41,618 nucleotides of DNA. It comes from DATAMF01 sp964472565 (lineage in GTDB: Bacteria; Chloroflexota; Anaerolineae; Aggregatilineales; Aggregatilineaceae). Where the stretch lies: the NCBI GenBank assembly GCA_964472565.1, contig CAYYNB010000038.1, positions 1 to 41,618 of the forward strand, in the 5' to 3' direction. The notes beneath the pieces were generated by a model. It was given only the letters and a program-made list of their open reading frames with translations, searched no databases and was not told where the DNA came from. The translations under genes and the position numbers were made by a program. Positions 33,609 through 41,618 of the stretch are shown here, piece by piece; the first letter of the stretch is position 1; each line of letters starts with the position of its first letter.

Positions 33609-33644
33609 AAAAACACCGCCGATCGTTTGATCGGCGGTGTTTTT
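33609..33644 (+). terminator. Rho-independent terminator of tmRNA
   Basis: A 16-bp stem (33609-33624 with 33629-33644) has a GTTT loop and ends in a T run. It directly follows the CCA end. It also lies 28 bases beyond the stop of the converging Ig-like protein gene, so it may serve both strands: the A run at 33607-33613 reads as T on the minus strand. Confidence 0.92.
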
Positions 33645-33672
33645 GTTTCGTGTTTGGATCTCAGATCGCGGG

Positions 33673-34371
33673 CTACATTCCCGGCGGTGTGTTTCGCCCG
33701 CGCTCCGACGGCGCAACCATATCGGTGACGCCGGGGGCTGCAACTTCGGGGCGGGACTGCGCTTCCACCGCGCCAACCGCCGCCGCGACTCGATCTCCAC
33801 CTGCGGCCCGATCTTCGGCTTCCAGTTGCGCCATCAACTGTTCTTCACGGCGCAGTGATTGGAAGCGCATAAACAACCAGAGCACCATTCCGCCCAACAC
33901 AAGCGCAATCACTGCGTAACCGATCCCCATATAATCCAGGTGATTGCCAAAATAGGCGGTTTTGAGTTCGAGCGTGAACGGTTCCGCCAGCGGGACACCA
34001 TCCGCCGACTGTGCGCCCGTGCCGATGGTGAAGGTGTAGGTCGTCGAGCGATCCAGGTAGTCATCGGGGATAAAGCGCACCGCCGAGGCCTGCTCTTCCT
34101 GTTCGTTTTCGGCGTTACGCCACGAGAAGCGGCCTTTAACCGCCGGTTCGATGCTGAAAGCGGCTTCAACTGAGGCGTGATCCATGATCTGATCGAAGTA
34201 GAAAGACACGTCATCGTGAATATAAAAATCACCACGCGCCGCCGGATTGGTCTGCACCACCTGCGGAGCCGCCTCCCCTGCTTGCCAACGCGGCGCACCC
34301 CACACCACCGCCGCGCTAGACAGCAGCAGCAGTACAACAACTAAACTGAACGTTATGCGTACAGATCGCAT
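33673..34371 (-). CDS. Membrane protein with Ig-like (SbsA/Big_5) domain, last gene of the ccm operon
   Basis: The 232-residue protein has a signal-like N-terminal segment (residues about 5-25). An Ig-like domain of the SbsA/Big_5 type follows, with a pattern of QTNPAARGDFYIHDDVSFYF, FIPDDYLDRSTTYTFTIG and TLELKTAYF. It ends with one transmembrane helix (about 145-167) and a charged cytoplasmic tail. The Ig-like domain would lie outside the membrane. I start at ATG 34371, nine bases after GGAG; the GTG at 34392 lacks such a site. It sits 30 bases after ccmC, so it may act in cytochrome c assembly or simply be co-transcribed. Confidence 0.7.
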   Translation of the reverse strand: MRSVRITFSLVVVLLLLSSAAVVWGAPRWQAGEAAPQVVQTNPAARGDFYIHDDVSFYFDQIMDHASVEAAFSIEPAVKGRFSWRNAENEQEEQASAVRFIPDDYLDRSTTYTFTIGTGAQSADGVPLAEPFTLELKTAYFGNHLDYMGIGYAVIALVLGGMVLWLFMRFQSLRREEQLMAQLEAEDRAAGGDRVAAAVGAVEAQSRPEVAAPGVTDMVAPSERGRNTPPGM

Positions 34372-34401
34372 TCGATCACTCTCCAATTCCACAGGGCCGC
34401 G

Positions 34402-35115
34402 CTAATCCGAAAGAACCTGCATTTTGTGCCGCAGCACGCGTTCCGACATATTCTCCAGCCGGATACGGTACCAGATCAGGGTGCAGGCGATCACACTGAA
34501 GGTGAACAGGTTAAAAAACAACGTGTTGCGGATGCGCGGCGTCACATCAAAGCCGCCGGTGGGATCGGCTTTGCTCGGTCCAGCCACTACCGGATGGATG
34601 GTGTCGGGGCGGACGCGGATAATGATGATGGTGAACAACACGCTGGCAAAGGCGATGATGCCATAAGCAGCGGCAAAACGGCGGCGGCGTTCGGGGTCTT
34701 CGATTCCGCCGCGCAGCATCATATAAGCCGCGTAGGCCAGCCACATGATCGTAACGCTGGTCAGGCGCGGGTCCCAGGTCCACCACGTATTCCAGATCGG
34801 ACGCGCCCAGGCCATCCCGGTGACGATCATCATGATCGAAAAGCCCAGCCCGACTTCCACACTGGCGAGGCCGAGCGTATCCCATTTGGGGTCGCGAGTG
34901 CGCAGATAGGCGAGTCCGGCGAACAGGGCCGCGCCAAAGGCAATAAAGGCTGCGACAAACGATCCCAGGTGGACGTAAAAAATGCGCTGCACTTCGCCCT
35001 GAAGCTTTTCCGGCCCGACATATACAAAGTTCATGAGCAGCGCCAGCGCCAGCAGAGCAATCGAAGCGTAAGTCAGTCCACGCAGCGTTCGGGTACGTTG
35101 CGCCGAATACGTCAT
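34402..35115 (-). CDS. ccmC: Haem exporter membrane subunit CcmC
   Basis: The 237-residue protein has six hydrophobic segments and the tryptophan-rich motif WNTWWTWDPRLTS, which binds haem at the outer face of the membrane. The two flanking histidines are visible (YVHLGS and TIHPVV). CcmC delivers haem to CcmE in System I cytochrome c maturation. The gene starts at ATG 35115, three bases after the end of ccmB. The C-terminal 50 residues extend beyond the last helix of typical CcmC. Confidence 0.92.
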   Translation of the reverse strand: MTYSAQRTRTLRGLTYASIALLALALLMNFVYVGPEKLQGEVQRIFYVHLGSFVAAFIAFGAALFAGLAYLRTRDPKWDTLGLASVEVGLGFSIMMIVTGMAWARPIWNTWWTWDPRLTSVTIMWLAYAAYMMLRGGIEDPERRRRFAAAYGIIAFASVLFTIIIIRVRPDTIHPVVAGPSKADPTGGFDVTPRIRNTLFFNLFTFSVIACTLIWYRIRLENMSERVLRHKMQVLSD

Positions 35116-35118
35116 AGG

Positions 35119-35853
35119 TCATTCCTCCACAATAAAATCGAATAACCAATAGGCCGCCGCCAGATAAAGCAGATCGGCGATCACGAGCAGTTGAAGCCAG
35201 GGCATCCAGTCTTCGGAGGGCAGTTCGTTCAGCAGCGCATTGGTTCCGCGCACGGCGCTGATCAACACCGGCAGCACCACCGGCAGCAGCAAAATCGGCA
35301 GCAGCGTCTCACGCGCGCGGGCATGCACGCTCATACTCGATACCAGCGTGCCCACCGTCGTAAACCCGATGCTGCCAAGCAGCACCATCAGCAGCACCAG
35401 CGGGCGGATCACCGTCGCATCGAACAGCACGGTGAGCAGAAACATCAATACCACCGCGACCACCAGCACAAACAGCAGATTGCTCAGCATCTTGCCGAAA
35501 AACAAGGCGCTGCGCGCGATGGGAGCCAGGAGCAGCGCGTCCAGACTGCCGCGATCCTTTTCGGAGGCCATGCTGCGCCCCAGGCCTAAAATTCCGGCGA
35601 AGGCAATCGTCACCCACAAAATCCCGGCTACCGTGCTGTCGCTGCGGCGGGATTTCGCGTCGAGTTCCAGCGCGAGGCTGAAGATCAGCACCGTCATAAT
35701 CGTGAACAGGATCATCGAGTTGATCAGTTCACGGCTGCGCATTTCGGCGCGGATGTCCTTCCAGACAACGGCCCCGACAGAGCGCAGGTAGGGCGTGATC
35801 GGGCGGCGCGTGCGCGCGCGGACTGCTGCTTGAGGTTTGGATTCAGCCGTCAT
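35119..35853 (-). CDS. ccmB: ABC transporter permease CcmB
   Basis: The 244-residue protein has six predicted transmembrane helices and the family's features, including VVWKDIRAEMRSRE and the ASEKDRGSLDALLLAPI segment. CcmB pairs with CcmA to release haem-loaded CcmE. Its ATG overlaps the stop of ccmA by four bases, and it ends three bases before ccmC starts. Confidence 0.92.
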   Translation of the reverse strand: MTAESKPQAAVRARTRRPITPYLRSVGAVVWKDIRAEMRSRELINSMILFTIMTVLIFSLALELDAKSRRSDSTVAGILWVTIAFAGILGLGRSMASEKDRGSLDALLLAPIARSALFFGKMLSNLLFVLVVAVVLMFLLTVLFDATVIRPLVLLMVLLGSIGFTTVGTLVSSMSVHARARETLLPILLLPVVLPVLISAVRGTNALLNELPSEDWMPWLQLLVIADLLYLAAAYWLFDFIVEE

Positions 35854-36566
35854 CGTGTGGTCGCCGCTCCTGTGACACCGGCATAAAGCGCGGGCAGCGT
35901 TTCGGGATCAATCTCGCTGCACAACTGGTCAAAGGCGATCTTGCCCCGGCTGAGGATCACGATCCGGTTGGCAAGATCGTAGCCGCGCCGCAGATCATGA
36001 GTGGTCATCACGACAGTACGCCCCTGCACCGCCACCTCGTGCAGCAGATCATCGAGCAGCCCGGCGGCATCCTGATCCAGCCCGGTATAGGGTTCGTCGA
36101 GCAGCAAAACCGACGGGTTATGCAGAATGGCGCGGGCAATCGCCAGCCGCTGCTGCATGCCCCGGCTGTACGTCCGCACGACATCGCGCGCCCGCCGCCA
36201 CAAGCCCACCCGCCGCAGCACCGCTTCCACCCGCGCGGACCGTTCAGCAGCCGGGAGATGGTAAAGCCGGGCAAAAAACAGCAGGTTTTCTTCGGCGGTC
36301 AGCGTGTCATAGAGCAGCGGCAGATGGCTGACAACGCCCAACTGGGCGCGAACATAATCGGCTTCGCGCGGCAAATCCCAGCCGCCGATCTGCACGGTTC
36401 CACCCGTCGGATGTGCCAGCGCCGCCAGAATGCGGAGCAGCGTCGTTTTACCGGAGCCGTTCGGCCCCAGCAGGGTTAAAAACTGGCCGCGCGGCACGCT
36501 CAAATCCAGGCCGCGCAGCACCGGATTCACGCCAAAAATTTTGGTCAAGCCGTGAATTTCGATCAT
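35850..36566 (-). CDS. ccmA: Haem ABC exporter ATP-binding protein CcmA
   Basis: The 238-residue ATPase has Walker A GPNGSGKTT (residues 34-42), the signature YSRGMQQRLAIARA and Walker B VLLLDEPYTGLD, followed by a TTHD switch histidine. With CcmB and CcmC it forms the CcmABCD complex. It overlaps both neighbours by four bases (ATGA). Confidence 0.93.
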   Translation of the reverse strand: MIEIHGLTKIFGVNPVLRGLDLSVPRGQFLTLLGPNGSGKTTLLRILAALAHPTGGTVQIGGWDLPREADYVRAQLGVVSHLPLLYDTLTAEENLLFFARLYHLPAAERSARVEAVLRRVGLWRRARDVVRTYSRGMQQRLAIARAILHNPSVLLLDEPYTGLDQDAAGLLDDLLHEVAVQGRTVVMTTHDLRRGYDLANRIVILSRGKIAFDQLCSEIDPETLPALYAGVTGAATTR

Positions 36567-38401
36567 TCCGGCGATTCATCCTGGTTCATCAGCGGGAGCA
36601 AGCGTTCCTTGAGCAGGGCGCGCCGTTCTTCATAGGTAGCCTCATCCATGCGCCCGGCTTCAAAATCGTTGTCCAGGCTGGCAATCGCGTGCAGCAGTTC
36701 ATTTTTGCCGCCGCTGGGCGGTTCCCAGGCAGACGCAGCCGGTTTCCCCGCAGCAGGGATGGGCGCAGCCTGGCGCTGCCGCCACCACAGGAATCCAGCC
36801 ACCCCCAGGAGCAGCACACCGATACCACCCAGCACCAACGGCAGCATATCCCGCGCGCCGTCTTCCTCATTGGTTTCAACTGTGGTGCGCGTGGGTTTGC
36901 CGCTCAGCGAAAAGATAATACGCTGGTCGGGCGTAAGCGGGTCTTCCAGATCGTAAGCGCGGATCAGAGTCGGATCGTCGTCCTTATATTCTTCGCCCTG
37001 CGCCAGCTCAACATACTCGATTCCACCCGTATTGTTGACTACTGAGCGGTAACGGATTTCGCCGGTGTCGGCAAACTGATCGCTCTCAAATTTGACCGTA
37101 TCGTTGGGTACCATCACGCTGGCATCAATCAACTGGAGGCCGGTGCCCATATCCAATACGGCCCCATCTTCGTAGGGGACCAAAAAACGCAGCACGGTGA
37201 CGCGGTTTTCGCCGGGACGGATCGGCCAGACATCAAGCACCAGCGGCACATTGCCATCGGCGGATTCTTCATAACTGCCGCTGTGCTGCGTCGGCACAAC
37301 TTCCAGGCCCGTCGCTTCCACGGGGAGTTCGATTTTGACACTGACCGAACGCCCGCCGGGGCTGGTTTCGTCGAGGCCCACAATATGATCCTGCGACGAA
37401 TTGATCAGGCTGATATACCACTGCACTTCGAGCATCCCGCGCGAAACCTGGGCATAACTCACCAGGATTTCGCTGTAGGTCATGACCAGTTTTGAGGTGT
37501 CGGTGGTTCGCTCATACACCGGGACATCCAGCGTCACAGATTCTTCAGTGCCTTCAATGGCCGAGGACCACTGCCACTGCCGCACCCCCGCATAATCCAG
37601 TTCGATGATGTAGATATTTCCCGGCTGGCGGGCCACATCGTTGAACACAAACGAACCATCTTCGGTGGTAGTCGTGGTATAATTCCCGACTTCGCGCCCA
37701 TTGGCATCGATCAGAAAGTTCATCACGAACAGATCGACTTCCTGCCCAGCCCCAACCGGCTCACCGCCCGGCGTCCCCTGCGTCAGCTTACCGCTGACCG
37801 TCAGCATTCCGGCATGACCTTCGCCGGATGTGGTGGTATCCGCTGACGGGCTGGACGCGCCACCCATCATCAGTTCGGGCGTAAATTCCATGATAAATCT
37901 AATCAGGCTGGCAATGTCATCGTCGCTGAGTGCCGCCGCGTAGGTAGTGGGCATGCTGTTGGAATACCCATCGACGACATACGCGCCCGGATCAACAATC
38001 GACTGGCGCAAATAATCTACCGCCGCCAGACCCTCGATCCGCGTAGCGGCGCGTTCGCCCATGCCTCCCAACGATGGCCCATTGGCGCTGTCGTCCGCGC
38101 CGTGACACTGGGCGCATTCCTGGATATAGAGATCGCGGCCCCGGTTGACATCGCCGGGAAGCCCGACAGTCTGATCGGCGGCCTCTTCTGTCGTCTCAAC
38201 GGGAACTTCTTCGGTTGAGTCCGCAGCAGGCGCAGATTCTTCGGTGGCGGCAACCGTTGGTGCCGGCGGAAGTGGGGTCACAGTAGCCAGCGGCGCGTTC
38301 ACTTCCTGTTCGCTCACAATGTCCGGCTCACCGGATGTGTTCAGACCACACGCGCTGAGCACCAGCAGGGCCAAAAAACACCCCATCAACACTTTTTGCA
38401 T
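36563..38401 (-). CDS. Cytochrome c lipoprotein with C-terminal CcmI-like tail
   Basis: The 612-residue protein has a lipoprotein signal (LSAC, Cys18), a Pro/Thr/Glu-rich linker (30-80), and a cytochrome c domain with haem motif C96-AQ-C99-H100 and axial Met150 (NSMP). A large strand-rich region of about 350 residues follows, then a transmembrane helix (about 519-540). The tail (564-612) contains LLHAIASLDNDFEAGRMDEATYEERRALL, like the N-terminal helical segment of the CcmI-like protein encoded upstream. The protein is thus a fusion of an electron carrier and an assembly-like tail, placed within the ccm operon. It overlaps ccmA by four bases. Its exact role is unknown. Confidence 0.8.
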   Translation of the reverse strand: MQKVLMGCFLALLVLSACGLNTSGEPDIVSEQEVNAPLATVTPLPPAPTVAATEESAPAADSTEEVPVETTEEAADQTVGLPGDVNRGRDLYIQECAQCHGADDSANGPSLGGMGERAATRIEGLAAVDYLRQSIVDPGAYVVDGYSNSMPTTYAAALSDDDIASLIRFIMEFTPELMMGGASSPSADTTTSGEGHAGMLTVSGKLTQGTPGGEPVGAGQEVDLFVMNFLIDANGREVGNYTTTTTEDGSFVFNDVARQPGNIYIIELDYAGVRQWQWSSAIEGTEESVTLDVPVYERTTDTSKLVMTYSEILVSYAQVSRGMLEVQWYISLINSSQDHIVGLDETSPGGRSVSVKIELPVEATGLEVVPTQHSGSYEESADGNVPLVLDVWPIRPGENRVTVLRFLVPYEDGAVLDMGTGLQLIDASVMVPNDTVKFESDQFADTGEIRYRSVVNNTGGIEYVELAQGEEYKDDDPTLIRAYDLEDPLTPDQRIIFSLSGKPTRTTVETNEEDGARDMLPLVLGGIGVLLLGVAGFLWWRQRQAAPIPAAGKPAASAWEPPSGGKNELLHAIASLDNDFEAGRMDEATYEERRALLKERLLPLMNQDESPE

Positions 38402-38488
38402 AGCTTATTCCTTGTGCCAAAAACCTCGCACCCCTCCCACGATACGATGGGCGAGGGACCGGGGCGAGGCTCGATTCACAACTATCAA

Positions 38489-38890
38489 TTATTGCGTTTC
38501 AACCATTTCAGCGGGAACGTCTTCTGAGGGATGCCCATTGCGCAGCGCCGCAATCGCCGCTTCGATTCGCAGATCCTGCTCGACAATTTCGGCTTCAATC
38601 CTATCGATCCGTTCGGTGATCGCCGCCGCCAGCTTAAACAGGTTGATGCGCTGGCTGGCATAGGTCGAGTAGGGGATTTTGTCGAGATCATAGTCAAAGT
38701 CCAGATCGCGGATCGAGCGCAGCACGCGCTGTTTTTCCGCGGTCAGAATTTCGAGCGCCTGTTTCTGGCGAGGCGTACCGCGTACACGGCGGCGCGGGGT
38801 ATCGGGATCGCGCTCCAACAGCGGGAAGACCACAAAAAAGCCCAACGCGCTCACCACCACCAGCATGATAAAAAACGATTCAGAAGTCAT
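38489..38890 (-). CDS. Short CcmI-like cytochrome c biogenesis protein
   Basis: The 133-residue protein has one N-terminal transmembrane helix (residues 6-25). A charged helical region follows, with LEILTAEKQRVLRSIRDLDFDYDLDKIPYSTYASQRI, resembling the N-terminal part of CcmI. CcmI holds apocytochrome c for haem attachment. The TPR domain of full-length CcmI is missing, so the protein is short. It lies between the thioredoxin and cytochrome genes. An 87-bp non-coding stretch (38402-38488), with a GC-rich imperfect inverted repeat at 38426-38474, separates it from the latter. Confidence 0.65.
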   Translation of the reverse strand: MTSESFFIMLVVVSALGFFVVFPLLERDPDTPRRRVRGTPRQKQALEILTAEKQRVLRSIRDLDFDYDLDKIPYSTYASQRINLFKLAAAITERIDRIEAEIVEQDLRIEAAIAALRNGHPSEDVPAEMVETQ

Positions 38891-38939
38891 AAAGTCATCT
38901 CTTCAGCCTGAGACGCCGCGCAAAATCCCCCGGAGAGGA

Positions 38940-39575
38940 TCAACCTTTGAGTGCCGCTTCAATCTCGCGGCGCAAAGTCGTATCGCTGATCTCGCCTTCA
39001 GTGTGGAAGGTGATCTCGCCATTGGCATCGATGATGAAGGTTTCGGGGATGCCGGTAATCCGATAGTCGTTTTCCAGCCGCTCACCGAGATCAGGTGCAT
39101 TGGGATAGGTAATATTATAACGAGCCATGTAATCGCGGGCTTTATTCTCGACATCATCCGTGTTGACGCCCAAAAAGACCACGCCCTGGGGTTTGTATTC
39201 ACGCCACAGCGCTTCGAGCATGGCCGCTTCCTTCTTGCAGGGTTCGCAGTAGCTCGCCCAGAAGTTCAGCACAATCACACTCCCTGTGAGATCGGCCAGT
39301 TGAATCCGCTCGCCGCTGCGATCCAGTTGATCGGACTCGAAAACAGTCAGGCTAAAATCGGGCGCAGGGCCGGATTCCGGCTGCGACAGCCCGCGCTGGT
39401 ACAACGCATACCCGATCACCGCCAGCAGGCCGACGATCAGCACCACAGCAGTAATGGTAAAAGTCGAAAAGCGCTGCTTGACCGGGGCAGCCACTTCGGG
39501 CGGTTCTTCCCCGGCGGCCTGCTGCAACCAATCGGGCAGTTCATTGTCCGGCTTAACTACCGCATCATCGTTCAT
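38940..39575 (-). CDS. TlpA/ResA-type thioredoxin of cytochrome c maturation (CcmG-like)
   Basis: The 211-residue protein has one N-terminal transmembrane helix (residues about 38-59). A thioredoxin-like domain follows, with active site WASYCEPCKKE (Cys110, Cys113). It should face outward and keep apocytochrome cysteines reduced. The domain pattern includes VVFLGVNTDD and GIPETFIID, with the cis-proline. Its ATG overlaps the stop of ccmH by four bases. The family name CcmG/DsbE or ResA cannot be fixed from sequence alone. Confidence 0.9.
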   Translation of the reverse strand: MNDDAVVKPDNELPDWLQQAAGEEPPEVAAPVKQRFSTFTITAVVLIVGLLAVIGYALYQRGLSQPESGPAPDFSLTVFESDQLDRSGERIQLADLTGSVIVLNFWASYCEPCKKEAAMLEALWREYKPQGVVFLGVNTDDVENKARDYMARYNITYPNAPDLGERLENDYRITGIPETFIIDANGEITFHTEGEISDTTLRREIEAALKG

Positions 39576-40138
39576 GACTCAAATCCTTCTAATTCTCGTT
39601 CCAAACGTTCCACCAGCGCACTATCCGCCGGGACGGGGCGCGCCCCCCGTTTCCCCGCCGCCTCCGAGCGCCGCGCGACTGGTGCGCCGCGCCGCCGCAG
39701 TTTGAGCACCTGATATAACCCAATGCCGCCGATGATCAGAAATACACCAAACGGAATAGCAAAAGACAAGGCGCGATCCGTCGGATCACGCGGCATGCCG
39801 GAGACATCATCGCCATACCGCACGATGAAATAATCCAGAATCTCGTCTTCGGTTTGGCCCTCGCCCAACAGCCGCCCGATTTCCTCGCGCCAGTCGGAAC
39901 AGGTGACGCTCTCGCACTCGTCCAGCGGGATGCCTTCGCAGACATCACAGTACATTTTGCTGGCGACCTTATTCACCGCGTCCTGCGTGACGCCCGGCGG
40001 AAGATTCGTGTTGGCGCTGGAATAGGAATCTGCCTGATTGTTGCCCGCATGAAATTCGCTGGCTGAGGCCACCGCAATCGCCGTGACCGCAATCACCAGG
40101 AGGATAATCGTTCGAATAACCCACTTTGATCCGTTCAT
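39572..40138 (-). CDS. ccmH: Cytochrome c maturation protein CcmH
   Basis: The 188-residue protein has an N-terminal hydrophobic segment, then the CcmH thiol domain and a second transmembrane helix (about 123-146). The usual CxxC is in MYCDVCEG (Cys64 and Cys67). There is a second cysteine pair, Cys75 and Cys80, in DECESVTCSDWREEI, which is absent from the standard LRCPVCQ form. The GEGQTEDEILDYFIVRYGD segment is typical. CcmH works with CcmF in attaching haem. Its ATG shares one base with the stop of ccmF. Confidence 0.9.
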   Translation of the reverse strand: MNGSKWVIRTIILLVIAVTAIAVASASEFHAGNNQADSYSSANTNLPPGVTQDAVNKVASKMYCDVCEGIPLDECESVTCSDWREEIGRLLGEGQTEDEILDYFIVRYGDDVSGMPRDPTDRALSFAIPFGVFLIIGGIGLYQVLKLRRRGAPVARRSEAAGKRGARPVPADSALVERLERELEGFES

Positions 40139-41618
40139 CAGCGCCCTGCTCCTGCCTGTTCAAGTCCTGCCGCTGTTACAACGGGCTGGGCCGTGCGGCG
40201 GCGTGACGGCCACATAGCGACCAGCGTTCCCACCACCAGAATCACACCGCCAAACCAGACAAAATTGATCAGCGGGTTCAGATAAACGCGCAGGTTAACC
40301 GTCGGGTTGCCCTCGTTGAAGTGGGTCAGCACCTGCTGTCCGGTTTCGTCGATTCGCACATAGACATCTCCCGCCAGGCTGCTGTGAGCGTCGGGGATGC
40401 TCATGATGTTGGTGATGTTACCCGCCGGATCAAGGAACAGATCGCGCCGGGGGCGGATGTCTTCGATCAATTTACCATCCTTGTAAATTTTCGCCCGCGC
40501 GATCACCATACCGCGCCCATCTTCGGCTTCGGCCAGCGTCAGCCCTTCATACTGCACTTCATAAGAGCCAAGCGATACGGTATCGCCGGGATTGAGCAGC
40601 ATCGCGCGGCTCTGTTGAAAACCACTGCTGCCGATGACGCCCAGGCCCAAAACAACCATCCCCAGGTGGATAAAGTAGCCGCCATAACGATGGCGGTCCC
40701 GCCCGACCAGCGCCATGAACGCCCGTCCATAGTTCTCGCCGCGACGGTGCCGCGCCGCCACCCCTTTCCCAATTTCGGTCAGGGTAGCGAACCCGGCAAA
40801 AGCGACCAGGCCATAGCCCAACAGCGGCCAGAACAGTTCGGTCAGTGTATCGCCCAGTTCGTCGGACACAATGCCCAAATCCACGTCCTTGATGCCGATC
40901 CAGACGCGGTTCCAGTCGATATAGGCCAGATAGAGCATAGCAAGAAAACCCAGCGCCAGCAGCGTGGGGATCACAATCGCGCGGCCCAGCGCTTTGGCGG
41001 TAGAGCGCCGCCACGCGGCCAACGGTGCCACACCCATCAGAATATAAAGGGCAATCAACAGGTAGCGCACACGGGGCGGGTAATATTCCGCGCCGTAATT
41101 GATGATCGTGTCACGCAGACCCAGATCGCGAATAACGGTTGTAACTGCTTCGGCCCAGGTTCCCCATAACACGATCACCGTCAGGCCGAGGAAAAGCCAG
41201 TTATTGATCAAAAAGAGTCCTTCACGGCTGAACAGGGAGTCGAGTTCATCCGCGCCGCGCAGATCACCGCGCTCCTGCCGCCAGCCGAGCAGCACCACAC
41301 TGGTCAGCGTCGAGAGGCCCAAAAAGGCGAACATCCAATGCCCAATTTCCGATTCGGCGAAAGCATGCACGCTGCTGATCACGCCGCTGCGGGTCGCAAA
41401 TGTGCCGAGAATAACCAGCAAAAAGGTGATGATAATCAGCAGCATATTCCAGAACTTGAGCATGCCGCGTTTTTCCTGCACCACCGCGCTGTGCAAAAAC
41501 GCAGTTCCCGACAGCCAGGGCAGCAGCGCGGAATTCTCCACCGGGTCCCAACCCCAGTAGCCGCCCGCCCCTAGCCCATCATACGCCCAGCGCCCCCCTC
41601 GCAGCCGCCCCAGCCTCC
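40138..41618 (-). CDS. ccmF: Haem lyase subunit CcmF, C-terminal part
   Basis: The open frame continues through the window edge at 41618, so the start is missing. The haem-binding WWD motif GYWGWDPVEN is at 41562-41533, followed by SALLPWLSGTAFLHS, both typical of CcmF. The fragment has several transmembrane helices and ends with a large outer loop and a last helix. CcmF is the haem lyase subunit that attaches haem with CcmH. The ATG-like GTG at 41541 is internal and not a start. Its stop shares a base with the ccmH start. Confidence 0.93.
   Translation of the reverse strand, partial: RLGRLRGGRWAYDGLGAGGYWGWDPVENSALLPWLSGTAFLHSAVVQEKRGMLKFWNMLLIIITFLLVILGTFATRSGVISSVHAFAESEIGHWMFAFLGLSTLTSVVLLGWRQERGDLRGADELDSLFSREGLFLINNWLFLGLTVIVLWGTWAEAVTTVIRDLGLRDTIINYGAEYYPPRVRYLLIALYILMGVAPLAAWRRSTAKALGRAIVIPTLLALGFLAMLYLAYIDWNRVWIGIKDVDLGIVSDELGDTLTELFWPLLGYGLVAFAGFATLTEIGKGVAARHRRGENYGRAFMALVGRDRHRYGGYFIHLGMVVLGLGVIGSSGFQQSRAMLLNPGDTVSLGSYEVQYEGLTLAEAEDGRGMVIARAKIYKDGKLIEDIRPRRDLFLDPAGNITNIMSIPDAHSSLAGDVYVRIDETGQQVLTHFNEGNPTVNLRVYLNPLINFVWFGGVILVVGTLVAMWPSRRRTAQPVVTAAGLEQAGAGR

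Overview
The window looks like a piece of a Chloroflexota (Anaerolineae-like) chromosome from a metagenome or draft assembly. The basis is a moderately GC-rich genome, a very large PAS/GAF sensor kinase, a Flp-type pilin, a System I cytochrome c maturation operon that includes a cytochrome c lipoprotein, and a tmRNA whose tag ends in ALAA. A 100-N gap shows it is a scaffold. The phylum is inferred from gene content and was not tested by a search.

Region 1-4.3 kb holds the end of an unknown gene, an AT-rich exported SH3-domain protein with a duplicated C-terminal unit, a two-gene minus-strand unit (SLOG/LSDAT-like protein, then a secreted TolB-like propeller) and a BON-domain protein. Region 4.3-7.0 kb is the translation operon infC-rpmI-rplT, with a clear promoter, a probable rare AUC start for IF3 and a terminator. 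A two-TM protein and an overlapping SpoU-type RNA methyltransferase follow. Region 7.1-9.7 kb holds two tandem paralogues (TPR, DPF-motif linker, one TM segment, outer domain) ended by a strong terminator.

Region 9.7-19.8 kb holds palindromes, a 48-aa Flp pilin gene with its own promoter, and a giant multi-PAS/multi-GAF histidine kinase. The assembly gap splits the kinase. The gap is flanked by an exact 55-bp direct repeat, and collapsing it restores one 2921-codon frame. Two copies of a short MITE-like repeat bracket the pilin and kinase block.

Region 19.8-24.4 kb holds a beta-CASP metallo-beta-lactamase nuclease, RNase D overlapping CorA, and an APH-type kinase. Region 24.4-33.1 kb is a long minus-strand run: esterase, VCBS-like lipoprotein, MntA/HepT toxin-antitoxin pair, M20 peptidase, 2H phosphoesterase, metallophosphoesterase, second M20 peptidase, gluzincin-like membrane protease and a one-TM protein. 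From mntA onward most genes overlap or nearly touch, so translation is probably coupled. Region 33.2-33.65 kb is the tmRNA gene with promoter and terminator.

Region 33.7-41.6 kb is the cytochrome c maturation operon on the minus strand: ccmF (cut by the window edge), ccmH, a TlpA/CcmG thioredoxin, a short CcmI-like protein, a cytochrome c lipoprotein with a CcmI-like tail, ccmA, ccmB, ccmC and an Ig-like membrane protein. Together these would export haem, hold the apocytochrome thiols reduced and attach haem. ccmE is not in the window. No CRISPR array, tRNA, rRNA, prophage or transposase was seen.
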